Origin: an uncultured Treponema sp.
GTDB lineage: Bacteria > Spirochaetota > Spirochaetia > Treponematales > Treponemataceae
Direction of reading: 5' to 3'
DNA length: 37,349 nucleotides
NCBI RefSeq assembly: GCF_946187725.1
Contig: NZ_CAMHSK010000029.1
Span: forward strand, 1-37,349
The position numbers were made by a program, and so were the translations under genes. Every line of letters starts with the position of its first letter. Positions within the stretch are counted from its first letter, which is position 1. This document shows positions 8,276 to 15,199 of this stretch, piece after piece. Below the pieces are notes generated by a model that saw only the letters and a list, made by a program, of their open reading frames with translations, made no database searches and was not told the origin of the DNA.

Positions 8276-8584
8276 TTACGGTTTGCACATTTCTGTCATT
8301 AGGGCGATTACGGATTTCCTGTCATGTTCGGAGAGTTTTTTGAAAAGTGCTATGCAATTTTTTTCTGAATCGGAGCAGTTGGGATTTGTGCCGTCTACGA
8401 GTTTTTCAACAGTTGTATTAAGAGCTTTTGCGATTTTCACCGCTGAGTAGATATTTGGAAGGGCATTGTGGTCGTTTATGTAATTGCGTAAGGTGTTTAC
8501 GCTGATTCCTGTTTTTTCTGAAAGTTCCTTTTGTTTTATATCTTGAAATTTCAATTCCTCTTTCAAATTCTCTTTAAAACCCAT
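8276..8584 (-). CDS. XRE-family HTH regulator
   Basis: The 102-residue product has a Cro/CI helix-turn-helix at about residues 5-63: FQDIKQKELSEKTGISVNTLRNYIN for the HTH core and PNIYSAVKIAKALNTTVEKLVDG for the following helices. The tail LSEHDRKSVIALMTEMCK is typical of small phage-like or stress regulators. It is divergent from the lipoprotein cluster that starts at 8720. The 135-bp gap contains nested AT-rich inverted repeats, so it probably regulates that cluster and itself; this is inferred from position. There is no Shine-Dalgarno sequence, and TACTAT lies six bases upstream of the ATG. Confidence 0.85.
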   Translation of the reverse strand: MGFKENLKEELKFQDIKQKELSEKTGISVNTLRNYINDHNALPNIYSAVKIAKALNTTVEKLVDGTNPNCSDSEKNCIALFKKLSEHDRKSVIALMTEMCKP

Positions 8585-8590
8585 GTAGAA

Positions 8591-8596
8591 ATAGTA
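8591..8596 (-). promoter_or_regulatory. -10-like hexamer of the XRE regulator, leaderless spacing
   Basis: TACTAT on the minus strand, then TTCTAC, then the ATG at 8584. It fits the pattern seen before the Y-family polymerase, Abi and purL genes. Confidence 0.35.
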
Positions 8597-8649
8597 ATCT
8601 GAAAAGACTCCTAAGGTTATTGAATTTGATTTATTAAGATTGTACTATA

Positions 8650-8701
8650 AAATGTAATTGATTATATCTAATCATTTACATTTTTTTTGTGATTAGATAA
8701 T
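8650..8701. promoter_or_regulatory. Nested palindromes in the divergent promoter region, candidate XRE operator
   Basis: Arms of 15 bp (8650-8664 and 8669-8683) with one mismatch flank a 4-nt centre TATC. The half-site TATCTAATCA (8665-8674) recurs inverted as TGATTAGATA (8690-8699). A likely promoter for the lipoprotein gene overlaps them (TTTACA at 8675 and GATAAT at 8696, spacing 15). A regulator bound here would block RNA polymerase on the plus strand. Confidence 0.55.
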
Positions 8702-8719
8702 ACATTTTTGGAGTTTCTA

Positions 8720-9754
8720 ATGAAATGTCATATTCCTTCTATTAAAAATCATTTCCCCCTGCTAATTCTGATTCTTTCAACAATCGCAATTCTTTCATCT
8801 TGCACAACTACTTCCGAGATTGCCCCAGACTGGCTTGCAAACTACCGCACGGTCTACCCGGACACCGAATACATCGTGCAACGAGGGCGAGCGGACACTG
8901 AGGAGACGGCAAAAAGTGAGGCTGTCGCACAAATCGCACGCTACTTTCAGACGAGCGTGAGCGCAAATCTAAAAACTAGCGTTCAGTCCGTGACGAGCGG
9001 CGAGAATGTGAGTGAGACAACTTCTGTCGTGAATGATGTCGATGTAATGTCACAGGTTGACATATTTGCTCTGGAATTCACCGACCCATACTTCAACAAA
9101 AAAGAGAAGAAATGGTATTGTCTGGCCTTCATCGAGCGGGAAAAGGCATGGGGACAGTACAAGCCAACGGTTGATGGGGCTAAGTCTGAATTCTATGCGA
9201 TGAAAAAGAACGCTGATGAAGAAAACGACCCGTTTACCAAATGCACGGCCTATGGAAAAGCATGGAAGAGCGGAAAAACTTTTCTTGAAAAACTCGAATA
9301 TGCACGAATCCTAAACGCAAAGAAAGAAGCAGAATATGCGGAAGACAGAAGAGCGGTGAGTGAGATTCCGGGCAAAATCGCAGCAGAGCAGGAAAAATGC
9401 ACGGTCTATCTTTCTGTCACTGGCGATTACGGAAACACAATCAGCTCCGCTTTGGGAAAGACGCTCGCAAACAACGGATTCAAAGTTGCAAAATCAGCAA
9501 CTGAGGCGAATTATACTGCAAACGGAATTGTGGAATCAAACGCCGTGGGAAACGACCCAATCACGGTTTATCCAAGCCTGGATATTAAAATCATAAGCAA
9601 AGCAGGAAAGACAGTTTTCGCAAACCAATGCAAGGTCGAACAGAAATCAATCGCATATTCACTGGAAAACGCACAGAAAAAGGCATACCCGATTCTTGCA
9701 AAGGAAGCGGACGAGGCAATCGAAGCAGAATTGAAGAAATTTTTTGGCAATTAA
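8720..9754 (+). CDS. LPP20-family lipoprotein
   Basis: The preferred start is the ATG at 8720: TGGAG lies six bases upstream, and the alternative TTG at 8708 is poorer. The 344-residue product has a lipoprotein signal ending in AILSSC, with the lipidated Cys at residue 28. The mature part begins with an LPP20-like module: APDWLANY, YIVQRGRADTEETAKSEAVAQIARYFQTSV, and later KKEKKWYCLAFIEREKAW. The C-terminal half (about 220-344) contains a second alpha/beta region with CTVYLSVTGDYGNTISSALGKTLANNGF, resembling the nucleotide-hydrolase-like or CsgG-type fold of envelope lipoproteins. It is probably attached to the outer membrane, facing the periplasm or the surface. It opens a plus-strand cluster with two functionally similar genes. 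The exact role is unknown. Confidence 0.75.
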   Translation: MKCHIPSIKNHFPLLILILSTIAILSSCTTTSEIAPDWLANYRTVYPDTEYIVQRGRADTEETAKSEAVAQIARYFQTSVSANLKTSVQSVTSGENVSETTSVVNDVDVMSQVDIFALEFTDPYFNKKEKKWYCLAFIEREKAWGQYKPTVDGAKSEFYAMKKNADEENDPFTKCTAYGKAWKSGKTFLEKLEYARILNAKKEAEYAEDRRAVSEIPGKIAAEQEKCTVYLSVTGDYGNTISSALGKTLANNGFKVAKSATEANYTANGIVESNAVGNDPITVYPSLDIKIISKAGKTVFANQCKVEQKSIAYSLENAQKKAYPILAKEADEAIEAELKKFFGN

Positions 9755-9756
9755 AA

Positions 9757-9822
9757 ACGGTGGTTGAGCCAGTCGGAAGCTTATTTTAGTCTTTTCGACA
9801 AGCTCACTGACCGTTTTTTTTA
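9757..9822 (+). terminator. Long imperfect hairpin with U-tract after the first LPP20-like gene
   Basis: ACGGT (9757-9761) pairs with ACCGT (9810-9814), TGAGC (9765-9769) with GCTCA (9802-9806), and GTCG (9772-9775) with CGAC (9796-9799), followed by a run of T residues. It may reduce but not abolish readthrough into the next gene. The sequence resembles GGTTGAGC/GACAAGCTCA-type dispersed repeats. Confidence 0.6.
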
Positions 9823-9848
9823 TATTTTCATAAAAAAAGGAGATAACT

Positions 9849-10736
9849 ATGAAAAAAACAATCAAATCTATGGGCGTGCTTGCAGCTATGGCACTTGCAT
9901 TTGCATCTTGTGGTACGACAAAAGTTGAGGACTCACGAAACAAAGTTCCTGAGGCAAAATCGGATGAAATCGACAAAGTTGTGGTCGTTGACTGGACTGA
10001 CCGTACAATGGGCGAGGTCTCAGCCCCGACCTGGCTCAAAAACATGCGCCGGGGAAACAGCGACACATTCAAGGAAATGTGGAAAGTCGAGCCTAACCGT
10101 GTCGTAAAAGTGAGCATGGCGACCGGAAAGACAGAGGCGACCGCACAGGCACTGAGTCGGGCTGGATTCGCTTACACTCAGGCTGCGGAATTGAATCAGA
10201 AAGTAATCGGCAGAGTCGGTCAGGGCTTGAACGATGTCGGTCAGCTTGAAGCCTTGTATGTGAGCGCGAGTGAAACGAAGGCCGATATGACAGGCTTGCG
10301 TGAGGAAACAGGATTCTTCCAGAAAATCAGGACAACAAACGCCGAGACAAAACAGACCAGCGAGAACTTTGTTTATTACACGGTTTTTTCAATGAGCAAA
10401 GAGACTTGGGACGCACTCTGCAAAAAATATCTCATGGATATTATGGGCGGAGCCGATTTGACCACCGAAACACAGAAGAAAATAGGCGCTCTTTTCAGCG
10501 AGATGAAGGAAGACTCAGACAAAAAAGAAGCCGCAAAACAGGCTGAGGAAGAGGCCCTTTACAAGGCACAGATGGCACGACTTGAAGCAGAGCGGGCAAA
10601 GGCCAACGCAGAAGCGGCCGCAAGCAATGCCGAGACAGCAAAAGCGGGCTTGAAAGCAAAAGAGATGGACGCTCAGGAAGCACAGACAAAGAAAGCTGCG
10701 GAAGAGGCGGCAGTGCTTGCAAGCTATTTGATGTAA
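9849..10736 (+). CDS. LPP20-like lipoprotein with Ala/Glu-rich coiled-coil tail
   Basis: The 295-residue product is preceded by a strong AAGGAG. The signal peptide ends in ALAFASC, with the lipidated Cys at 21. The mature protein contains APTWLKNM, then ATGKTEATAQALSRAGFAYT and a SMSKETWDALCKKYL segment, reminiscent of the LPP20 domain of the preceding gene. From about residue 220 it turns into a charged Ala/Glu/Lys-rich helix that should form a coiled coil. The next gene also has a long coiled coil, so the two may associate. An outer-membrane-attached periplasmic scaffold is a reasonable guess. No enzymatic motif was seen. Confidence 0.7.
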   Translation: MKKTIKSMGVLAAMALAFASCGTTKVEDSRNKVPEAKSDEIDKVVVVDWTDRTMGEVSAPTWLKNMRRGNSDTFKEMWKVEPNRVVKVSMATGKTEATAQALSRAGFAYTQAAELNQKVIGRVGQGLNDVGQLEALYVSASETKADMTGLREETGFFQKIRTTNAETKQTSENFVYYTVFSMSKETWDALCKKYLMDIMGGADLTTETQKKIGALFSEMKEDSDKKEAAKQAEEEALYKAQMARLEAERAKANAEAAASNAETAKAGLKAKEMDAQEAQTKKAAEEAAVLASYLM

Positions 10737-10943
10737 ATGGAAAAATGTGGTGGTTGAGTGTAAGCAAAACTGCCACTGAATAAAGGAAATAATTTTATGC
10801 CAAATTTGATACAAATACTAAAACGTCGTATGCAAGAACTTACAGGTGTTGACATTGCAAAAATAGAAAAAGGTTCTGCTGAAAAAAAGGAAACAAAATC
10901 AGTGGATAAAGTAAGTATTATTTCAGAACGAAAGGGAAGTACA

Positions 10944-13337
10944 ATGAAAAAACTACCCATGCTTTTAGTTTTGTTTGTTTCTGTCGCAACGACATTCGCA
11001 CAAACAACTGTTCAAGTCGTTATGCCAGAATGCGTGAATATTTCTGGAAACGAGGCAAGTTGGCTTCCTGGTCAGATTCAGGATAAACTCAAGTCCAATT
11101 TACAAGAATACTTGGGTATGAAAACTGTCGTTGATTCAAAATCAGAGGCAATTTTGAAAAAACTGCAAAGAGAATCTGAGAACGGAGGGCGAGACGACAA
11201 TACAGCTATTGAGCTTGGTAAAATCAGCACTGCAAAATTCGCAGTTATGACAAAAATCCGAAAAACTGGCAAGGGGTACAGTATAAGCACTGATTACACT
11301 GACATGACCACGGGTGAGCAGAAAGCAACGGCTATTTCAAAAGAATACAAGACAACGGATGAACTCTACGGAGACACAGGTGCTATCGATGAAATCACGC
11401 TTATTCTTTCCGAAAAACTGAACATAGCAATCAGCTCAATTCAAAAACAAGTCTTAAAAATGGGATTAGCCGACTTCTCTATTGATGATCAGCTTAAGTT
11501 GGCAAAACAGAACGAAGAGACTTTCAAGAAGATGATGGCTCAGTACGACTCGGATTTGGCGAAACTTTCCGTGAGCAACGACCTTTCTGCAATTGAGAAC
11601 AAGCGAAAAATCGAGGCGGAAAAAGCCCTGCTCGTTGAAAAGCAGAACGCAGAGAGAAAGCGACAGGCAGAACTTAAAGCACAGAAGCAGAGGGCTGAGC
11701 AGGATGCAAAACTTGAAGCCGAACGAAGCATAGCGCTCAAAACTCAGCGAGACGAGATGGCAAAGCAGGCGGCAGCAAAGGCGGCGGAAGTGCGGAAACT
11801 CAAAATGGAGAAGCAGGGAGTTCTTGGTCAGATTAATGTGATTGAAAGCAAGAAAAAGGCACTTGTCGAGATTAGACAGAGCGTTGAAGCCCGTTCCCAG
11901 GAGCTTTACGACCAGCTTGTAAAAGACCGTGAGGCGGAGGAAGCGAGAATCCGAAACAAAACTTACAGCACTGTAGAGCTTGGAAGTGACGGACAGCCAA
12001 CCGAAGCCGCAAAGACCCGTCGTGAAAAACAGGTTATCAAAAGCTACGAGGACTTAACCAACAAATTCTTCGCTGATGCAGAAGCTGTAAAGAAAAGCAC
12101 GGAGGCACAGGACGCGGCCCTGCTCTCTGAAATCCGTGCCGACCAGAAAGCGCTAGCACTTGTCACGACACGAACCGTGAGCAGCATGGGTGACGAGCTT
12201 AAGGTGAGCTTCGGCACTTACGAGGGAAGCAAGAACGGCTGGAACGCCTACCTTTCGCTCTATTCTGACGGTGTCCTTCTCTACACGGACAATTTTATTG
12301 TGAACTACGAGGCTTTGAGTAGAAAGAAAGCCCCAGACATGGCGACAGAGATTCGTGACTCCGTTATCGAAGAATACACAAACAATGTCGATATATACAA
12401 CTCTCTTCTTACCCGAGGCGACCCGATTATCTACTTTGAGATTGACTACACGGCAAGGGCAGAAAATGATGAAAAGCCGAGCGAATACAAGTTCAATTTC
12501 GACAAAATCCGCGTGATTAACACCCTGAGTGGAAAATCCGTGCAGACAAGCACGCTGGGAAAAGTGCAGCCACGCACGATGAAGCCAGAGTGGGATTTGC
12601 GGCCGATTTCGGGGGTTGTGGAGAAGGAAAAAGAAACTTTCTTAGCGATAGAAAAATACATTGCGAAGGGCAAAGACTTGGCTAGTAGCAAAGCATTACT
12701 TGCATTGAATATTCGATTGATTAATTTTTTTGGCAATTCAAAAATGATTGCCATACCTGGCAAAAACATTGAGATGCTTAGTACGGAAGTTACACAGAAA
12801 ACATATCAAAAAATAATGGGCGAAAACCCAAGCTATTTCAAAGGCGAGAATAATCCTGTGGAGAATGTCAGCTGGTACGACGCGATTTATTTTTGCAACA
12901 TGCTGAGCTATACAATGGGGTTAACACCTGCGTATTCAGTTACATTGAAAGACCTCAGTCGGTGGGAAGAAATTACACTGAACCTTCAGGCAAATGGCTT
13001 CAGGCTTCCAACGCTTGATGAATGGATATATGCCGCAAAGGGCGGGCAGAATTATAGGTACGCGGGCAGTAAAAACCTTGATAAAGTTGGCTGGTATTAT
13101 GAAAACTGCGGCGGAAAGACTCATCCTGTTGCTCAGAAAAAGCCGAATGCTTATGGACTATACGACATGAGCGGTAATGTTGGGGAATGGGTTTGGGATC
13201 CCAACGGCGACGATCGCTATGTCTGCGGTGGTTCGGTGCGCGGCGGTGAGTACTACTGCGAGGTGGGTCGCAGGCGCGAAACCAGATGGGATAGCCAGTC
13301 CGACGATCTTGGTTTCCGCATTGTCCGCTCTTTTTAA
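10944..13337 (+). CDS. Secreted CsgG/LpoB-like, coiled-coil protein with C-terminal FGE/C-type-lectin domain (putative DGR target)
   Basis: The chosen start gives 797 residues and a clean signal peptide (MKKLPMLLVLFVSVATTFA, then Q). An in-frame ATG at 10797 would add 49 residues and hide the signal. Residues about 22-165 resemble the CsgG/LpoB/TolB-N type envelope domain (QVVMPEC, ELGKISTAKFAVMTKI). Residues about 185-345 are a long Lys/Glu/Ala coiled coil, 400-560 is a beta-rich region, and 600-797 is an FGE-sulfatase-like domain: MIAIPGKNIEM, NPVENVSWYDAIYFCN, GFRLPTLDEWIYAAKGG, YDMSGNVGEWVWD, GFRIV. In bacteria this fold often serves as a ligand-binding C-type lectin, and in treponemes as the variable protein of DGRs. 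The final ~35 codons are markedly GC-rich (see separate entry). It follows two LPP20-like lipoproteins and probably forms a surface complex with them. Confidence 0.72.
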   Translation: MKKLPMLLVLFVSVATTFAQTTVQVVMPECVNISGNEASWLPGQIQDKLKSNLQEYLGMKTVVDSKSEAILKKLQRESENGGRDDNTAIELGKISTAKFAVMTKIRKTGKGYSISTDYTDMTTGEQKATAISKEYKTTDELYGDTGAIDEITLILSEKLNIAISSIQKQVLKMGLADFSIDDQLKLAKQNEETFKKMMAQYDSDLAKLSVSNDLSAIENKRKIEAEKALLVEKQNAERKRQAELKAQKQRAEQDAKLEAERSIALKTQRDEMAKQAAAKAAEVRKLKMEKQGVLGQINVIESKKKALVEIRQSVEARSQELYDQLVKDREAEEARIRNKTYSTVELGSDGQPTEAAKTRREKQVIKSYEDLTNKFFADAEAVKKSTEAQDAALLSEIRADQKALALVTTRTVSSMGDELKVSFGTYEGSKNGWNAYLSLYSDGVLLYTDNFIVNYEALSRKKAPDMATEIRDSVIEEYTNNVDIYNSLLTRGDPIIYFEIDYTARAENDEKPSEYKFNFDKIRVINTLSGKSVQTSTLGKVQPRTMKPEWDLRPISGVVEKEKETFLAIEKYIAKGKDLASSKALLALNIRLINFFGNSKMIAIPGKNIEMLSTEVTQKTYQKIMGENPSYFKGENNPVENVSWYDAIYFCNMLSYTMGLTPAYSVTLKDLSRWEEITLNLQANGFRLPTLDEWIYAAKGGQNYRYAGSKNLDKVGWYYENCGGKTHPVAQKKPNAYGLYDMSGNVGEWVWDPNGDDRYVCGGSVRGGEYYCEVGRRRETRWDSQSDDLGFRIVRSF
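13215..13310 (+). other. Putative DGR variable region at the 3' end of the FGE-like domain
   Basis: From 13215 to 13307, 59 of 93 bases are G or C, well above the rest of the gene. The codons fall in the exact segment that varies in FGE-type DGR proteins: between the GGS strand and the terminal LGFR, where TvpA-like proteins have Asn-codon-derived variable sites. Variable-looking codons are mostly NNC/NNT (CGC, GGC, TAC, TAC, CGC, ACC, AGC, TCC, GAC), as expected if template AAC/AAT triplets were mutated at their adenines. No template repeat was found in the window, so this is a candidate only. Confidence 0.45.
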
Positions 13338-13348
13338 AGAAAAAGCGA

Positions 13349-13430
13349 GCGTAGGCAGTAAGCCGGAGCGGAGAGCCTATGCGAACGTGGGGGCAAAATG
13401 AGTGCTCACTACGCCATATGGCTTGGTGAG
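13349..13430. repeat. Two inverted repeats downstream of the putative variable region
   Basis: GCGTAGGC (13349-13356) pairs with GCCTATGC (13375-13382) with one mismatch. Further on, a loopless palindrome centred at 13417/13418 spans 13405-13430 with GCCATATGGC at its core. Neither is followed by a U-run, so they are not intrinsic terminators. In DGRs a cruciform-forming repeat often lies just 3' of the variable region; here the distance from the stop is 12-68 nt. Confidence 0.45.
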
Positions 13431-13469
13431 TCATGATGTAAAGCAAATATTTCTACAAGAGGAAAATTT

Positions 13470-14048
13470 ATGGCAGAACAAAAAAAAGATGAGTCTGAAT
13501 ATATCCATGCAGATTTTCCTGCAAAATGGATAAAGGACACAATAGATGAAAAACTTAAAAATAAAGATTTTGGTAAAATTCTTGATTTCTTTGTAATACA
13601 TACGCCCTGTGAAGAACTATCGGCAAGAGCAAAAACATTGGATTCTTATCAATGGAAAAACACATATTTATTGAAAAAAGAAATGCATATAGTACCTGCA
13701 AAGGATAGTATTTTTTCATTTGGTGAAAAATGGGAAGAGATGAAAGATAGTCTCAACGAAGTATCTTTGCAGAAGAATTTTCCCTCAGATTTGGAGACCG
13801 AAAGAGGATGCTTTTACAAAAAAAGCAAACAAAATCAGCTGGAATGCATATTTTATCACATCAGAAATTGTTTTGCGCATGGTCGTTTTAATATTTCTGA
13901 TAATAATGAGGATTGGACATTTGTAATGGAAGATTGGGGGAGAAATAATCGAGTTTCCGCCCGCATAATTCTCAAGCAATCAACTCTACTCAAATGGATT
14001 AAAATCATCGAAGGTGGTGAAAAAGCTCTTAGTGAGCAAAAACAATAA
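13470..14048 (+). CDS. HEPN-motif protein of unknown function
   Basis: The 192-residue soluble protein has a good Shine-Dalgarno sequence (AAGAGG, 7-8 nt before the ATG). It is mostly alpha-helical by composition and contains IRNCFAHGRF at 131-140. That is an RX4H signature (R132, H137) like that of HEPN RNases and of the Abi_2 protein elsewhere in the window. No toxin partner or nucleotidyltransferase lies next to it. It follows the FGE-domain gene by 132 nt and precedes a membrane protein by about 70 nt, so it may be cotranscribed with either. RNA cleavage is only a possibility: many HEPN-like proteins of this type are uncharacterised. Confidence 0.6.
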   Translation: MAEQKKDESEYIHADFPAKWIKDTIDEKLKNKDFGKILDFFVIHTPCEELSARAKTLDSYQWKNTYLLKKEMHIVPAKDSIFSFGEKWEEMKDSLNEVSLQKNFPSDLETERGCFYKKSKQNQLECIFYHIRNCFAHGRFNISDNNEDWTFVMEDWGRNNRVSARIILKQSTLLKWIKIIEGGEKALSEQKQ

Positions 14049-14116
14049 ATTACCAATAAAAGGAGAACGAAAAAATCAAAAAATATCTAACCCTAGCTGG
14101 CAATACAATAAACAAA

Positions 14117-15121
14117 TTGCCGTTCAAAAAATTGTCAGAAAAATATTCTGACAAAGTTCCAGTGCTAAAGAGCATCGCATCATTTGCAAATTTTATCGTC
14201 TGCGGTCTTGTCGTTGTTCTGATTATTGCAAAAATCATTGTTCCGCAGGTAAAGTTCAACAGCTACATGGCAAAAATCGAAAAGCCATGGAAAGAAGAAA
14301 TCCAGAGCTATGAAACATTGGATTTTAGCGAAGAGTTCAAGACCACTTTCGATAAGATTTCATCGGAAATAAACGCTTGTACAAATGATAGAGCAGGTTT
14401 GAAAAAATTTGTTGAGGTCAAAGAAAATTCTGAAAAACATTTGGATGAAATGAGAAAGACTTGTGAAGCAAAACTTGATGAAATTTCCAACAAAACCTCG
14501 GATGCATTCGGTGACATCGAGAATCCAACTTTTGTAATGTCTACAAGTCAAGTTAATAAATACAGATCTTTGATGACTGCATTATCGGCGAAGTCACAAG
14601 AAGCTTGGTTAAACACATTTTCCAAAAACAATGCAGTCTATGACGAATATATGGAAGAATTAAACAAAGTTTGTTCTGAAAAAATCGAGAAAATAAATGA
14701 AGCCATAAAAGAAGCGGATAGGAAAGCATACATTGCTTTTGTTCAGAAAAGTATTGTCGGTTTTTGGGTGGATAACCACAATGAAGGTAAAATAGAATTC
14801 AATTCAAACGGAACATTTTCTTTTAAATATCATCGGACCGGATTTAAACCTAAGCGGCCGCCTAAAGCTATGTACAACATGACAGATGGTTCAACTCTAA
14901 TAAATCTTATAAATGAGGATGAATTTACTACCCCCGAACGACTGCGGAACTTCTCTGGCAAGTATTCTTTCCAAGATGATGTGCTCATTCTTGATGTAAA
15001 ATCAGCAGAATATAAGAATATGCCAGAAGTTAACTCCGGGGATAAATTAAAGATGAAAATCAGTTTTGCAGACAACGGAGACAGGCTTTGGTTTGATAAA
15101 AAAACATATAAGCGAAAATAA
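14117..15121 (+). CDS. Single-TM protein with coiled coil and C-terminal beta (lipocalin-like) domain; start uncertain
   Basis: The frame is solid but the start is not. TTG at 14117 has no ribosome-binding site and gives 334 residues. An excellent AGGAG at 14061-14065 is followed, 9 nt later, by ATC AAA AAA TAT CTA in the same frame (14075), where ATG would be expected; this start would give 348 residues. The protein has a TM helix at about 24-46 (FIVCGLVVVLIIAKIIV), a charged helical region (60-210) with two EKINEAIKEAD-like coils, and a C-terminal domain beginning SIVGFWVDNHNEGKIEF. That opening and the rest of the domain resemble lipocalin-like 'IVGxW' lipid or ligand-sensing domains. Most of the protein would lie outside the cytoplasm. 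The gene ends at a strong terminator. Function unknown. Confidence 0.65.
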   Translation: MPFKKLSEKYSDKVPVLKSIASFANFIVCGLVVVLIIAKIIVPQVKFNSYMAKIEKPWKEEIQSYETLDFSEEFKTTFDKISSEINACTNDRAGLKKFVEVKENSEKHLDEMRKTCEAKLDEISNKTSDAFGDIENPTFVMSTSQVNKYRSLMTALSAKSQEAWLNTFSKNNAVYDEYMEELNKVCSEKIEKINEAIKEADRKAYIAFVQKSIVGFWVDNHNEGKIEFNSNGTFSFKYHRTGFKPKRPPKAMYNMTDGSTLINLINEDEFTTPERLRNFSGKYSFQDDVLILDVKSAEYKNMPEVNSGDKLKMKISFADNGDRLWFDKKTYKRK

Positions 15122-15148
15122 TCCGCTACAAGATATGTAGCTTCTCCA

Positions 15149-15181
15149 AGCTCTGCTGATTCATCGGCAGGGCTTTTTTTA
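15149..15181 (+). terminator. Strong intrinsic terminator of the plus-strand cluster
   Basis: AGCTCTGCTGA (15149-15159), loop TTCA, TCGGCAGGGCT (15164-15174): 11 pairs including two G-T wobbles, then a run of T residues. It ends the plus-strand cluster and faces the convergent PIN toxin gene. Confidence 0.85.
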
Positions 15182-15199
15182 TCATGTAAGAGAGTTTTT

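Noticed and set aside
8708..8719. TTG at 8708 as the start of the first LPP20-like lipoprotein
   Set aside because: The GGAG that would serve as ribosome-binding site overlaps that codon and is correctly spaced for the ATG at 8720.
13440..15121. Reverse transcriptase, Avd or template repeat of a DGR downstream of the lectin gene
   Set aside because: Neither gene there has RT motifs (no YxDD-like block), and no AAC-rich near-copy of the variable region was found on either strand.
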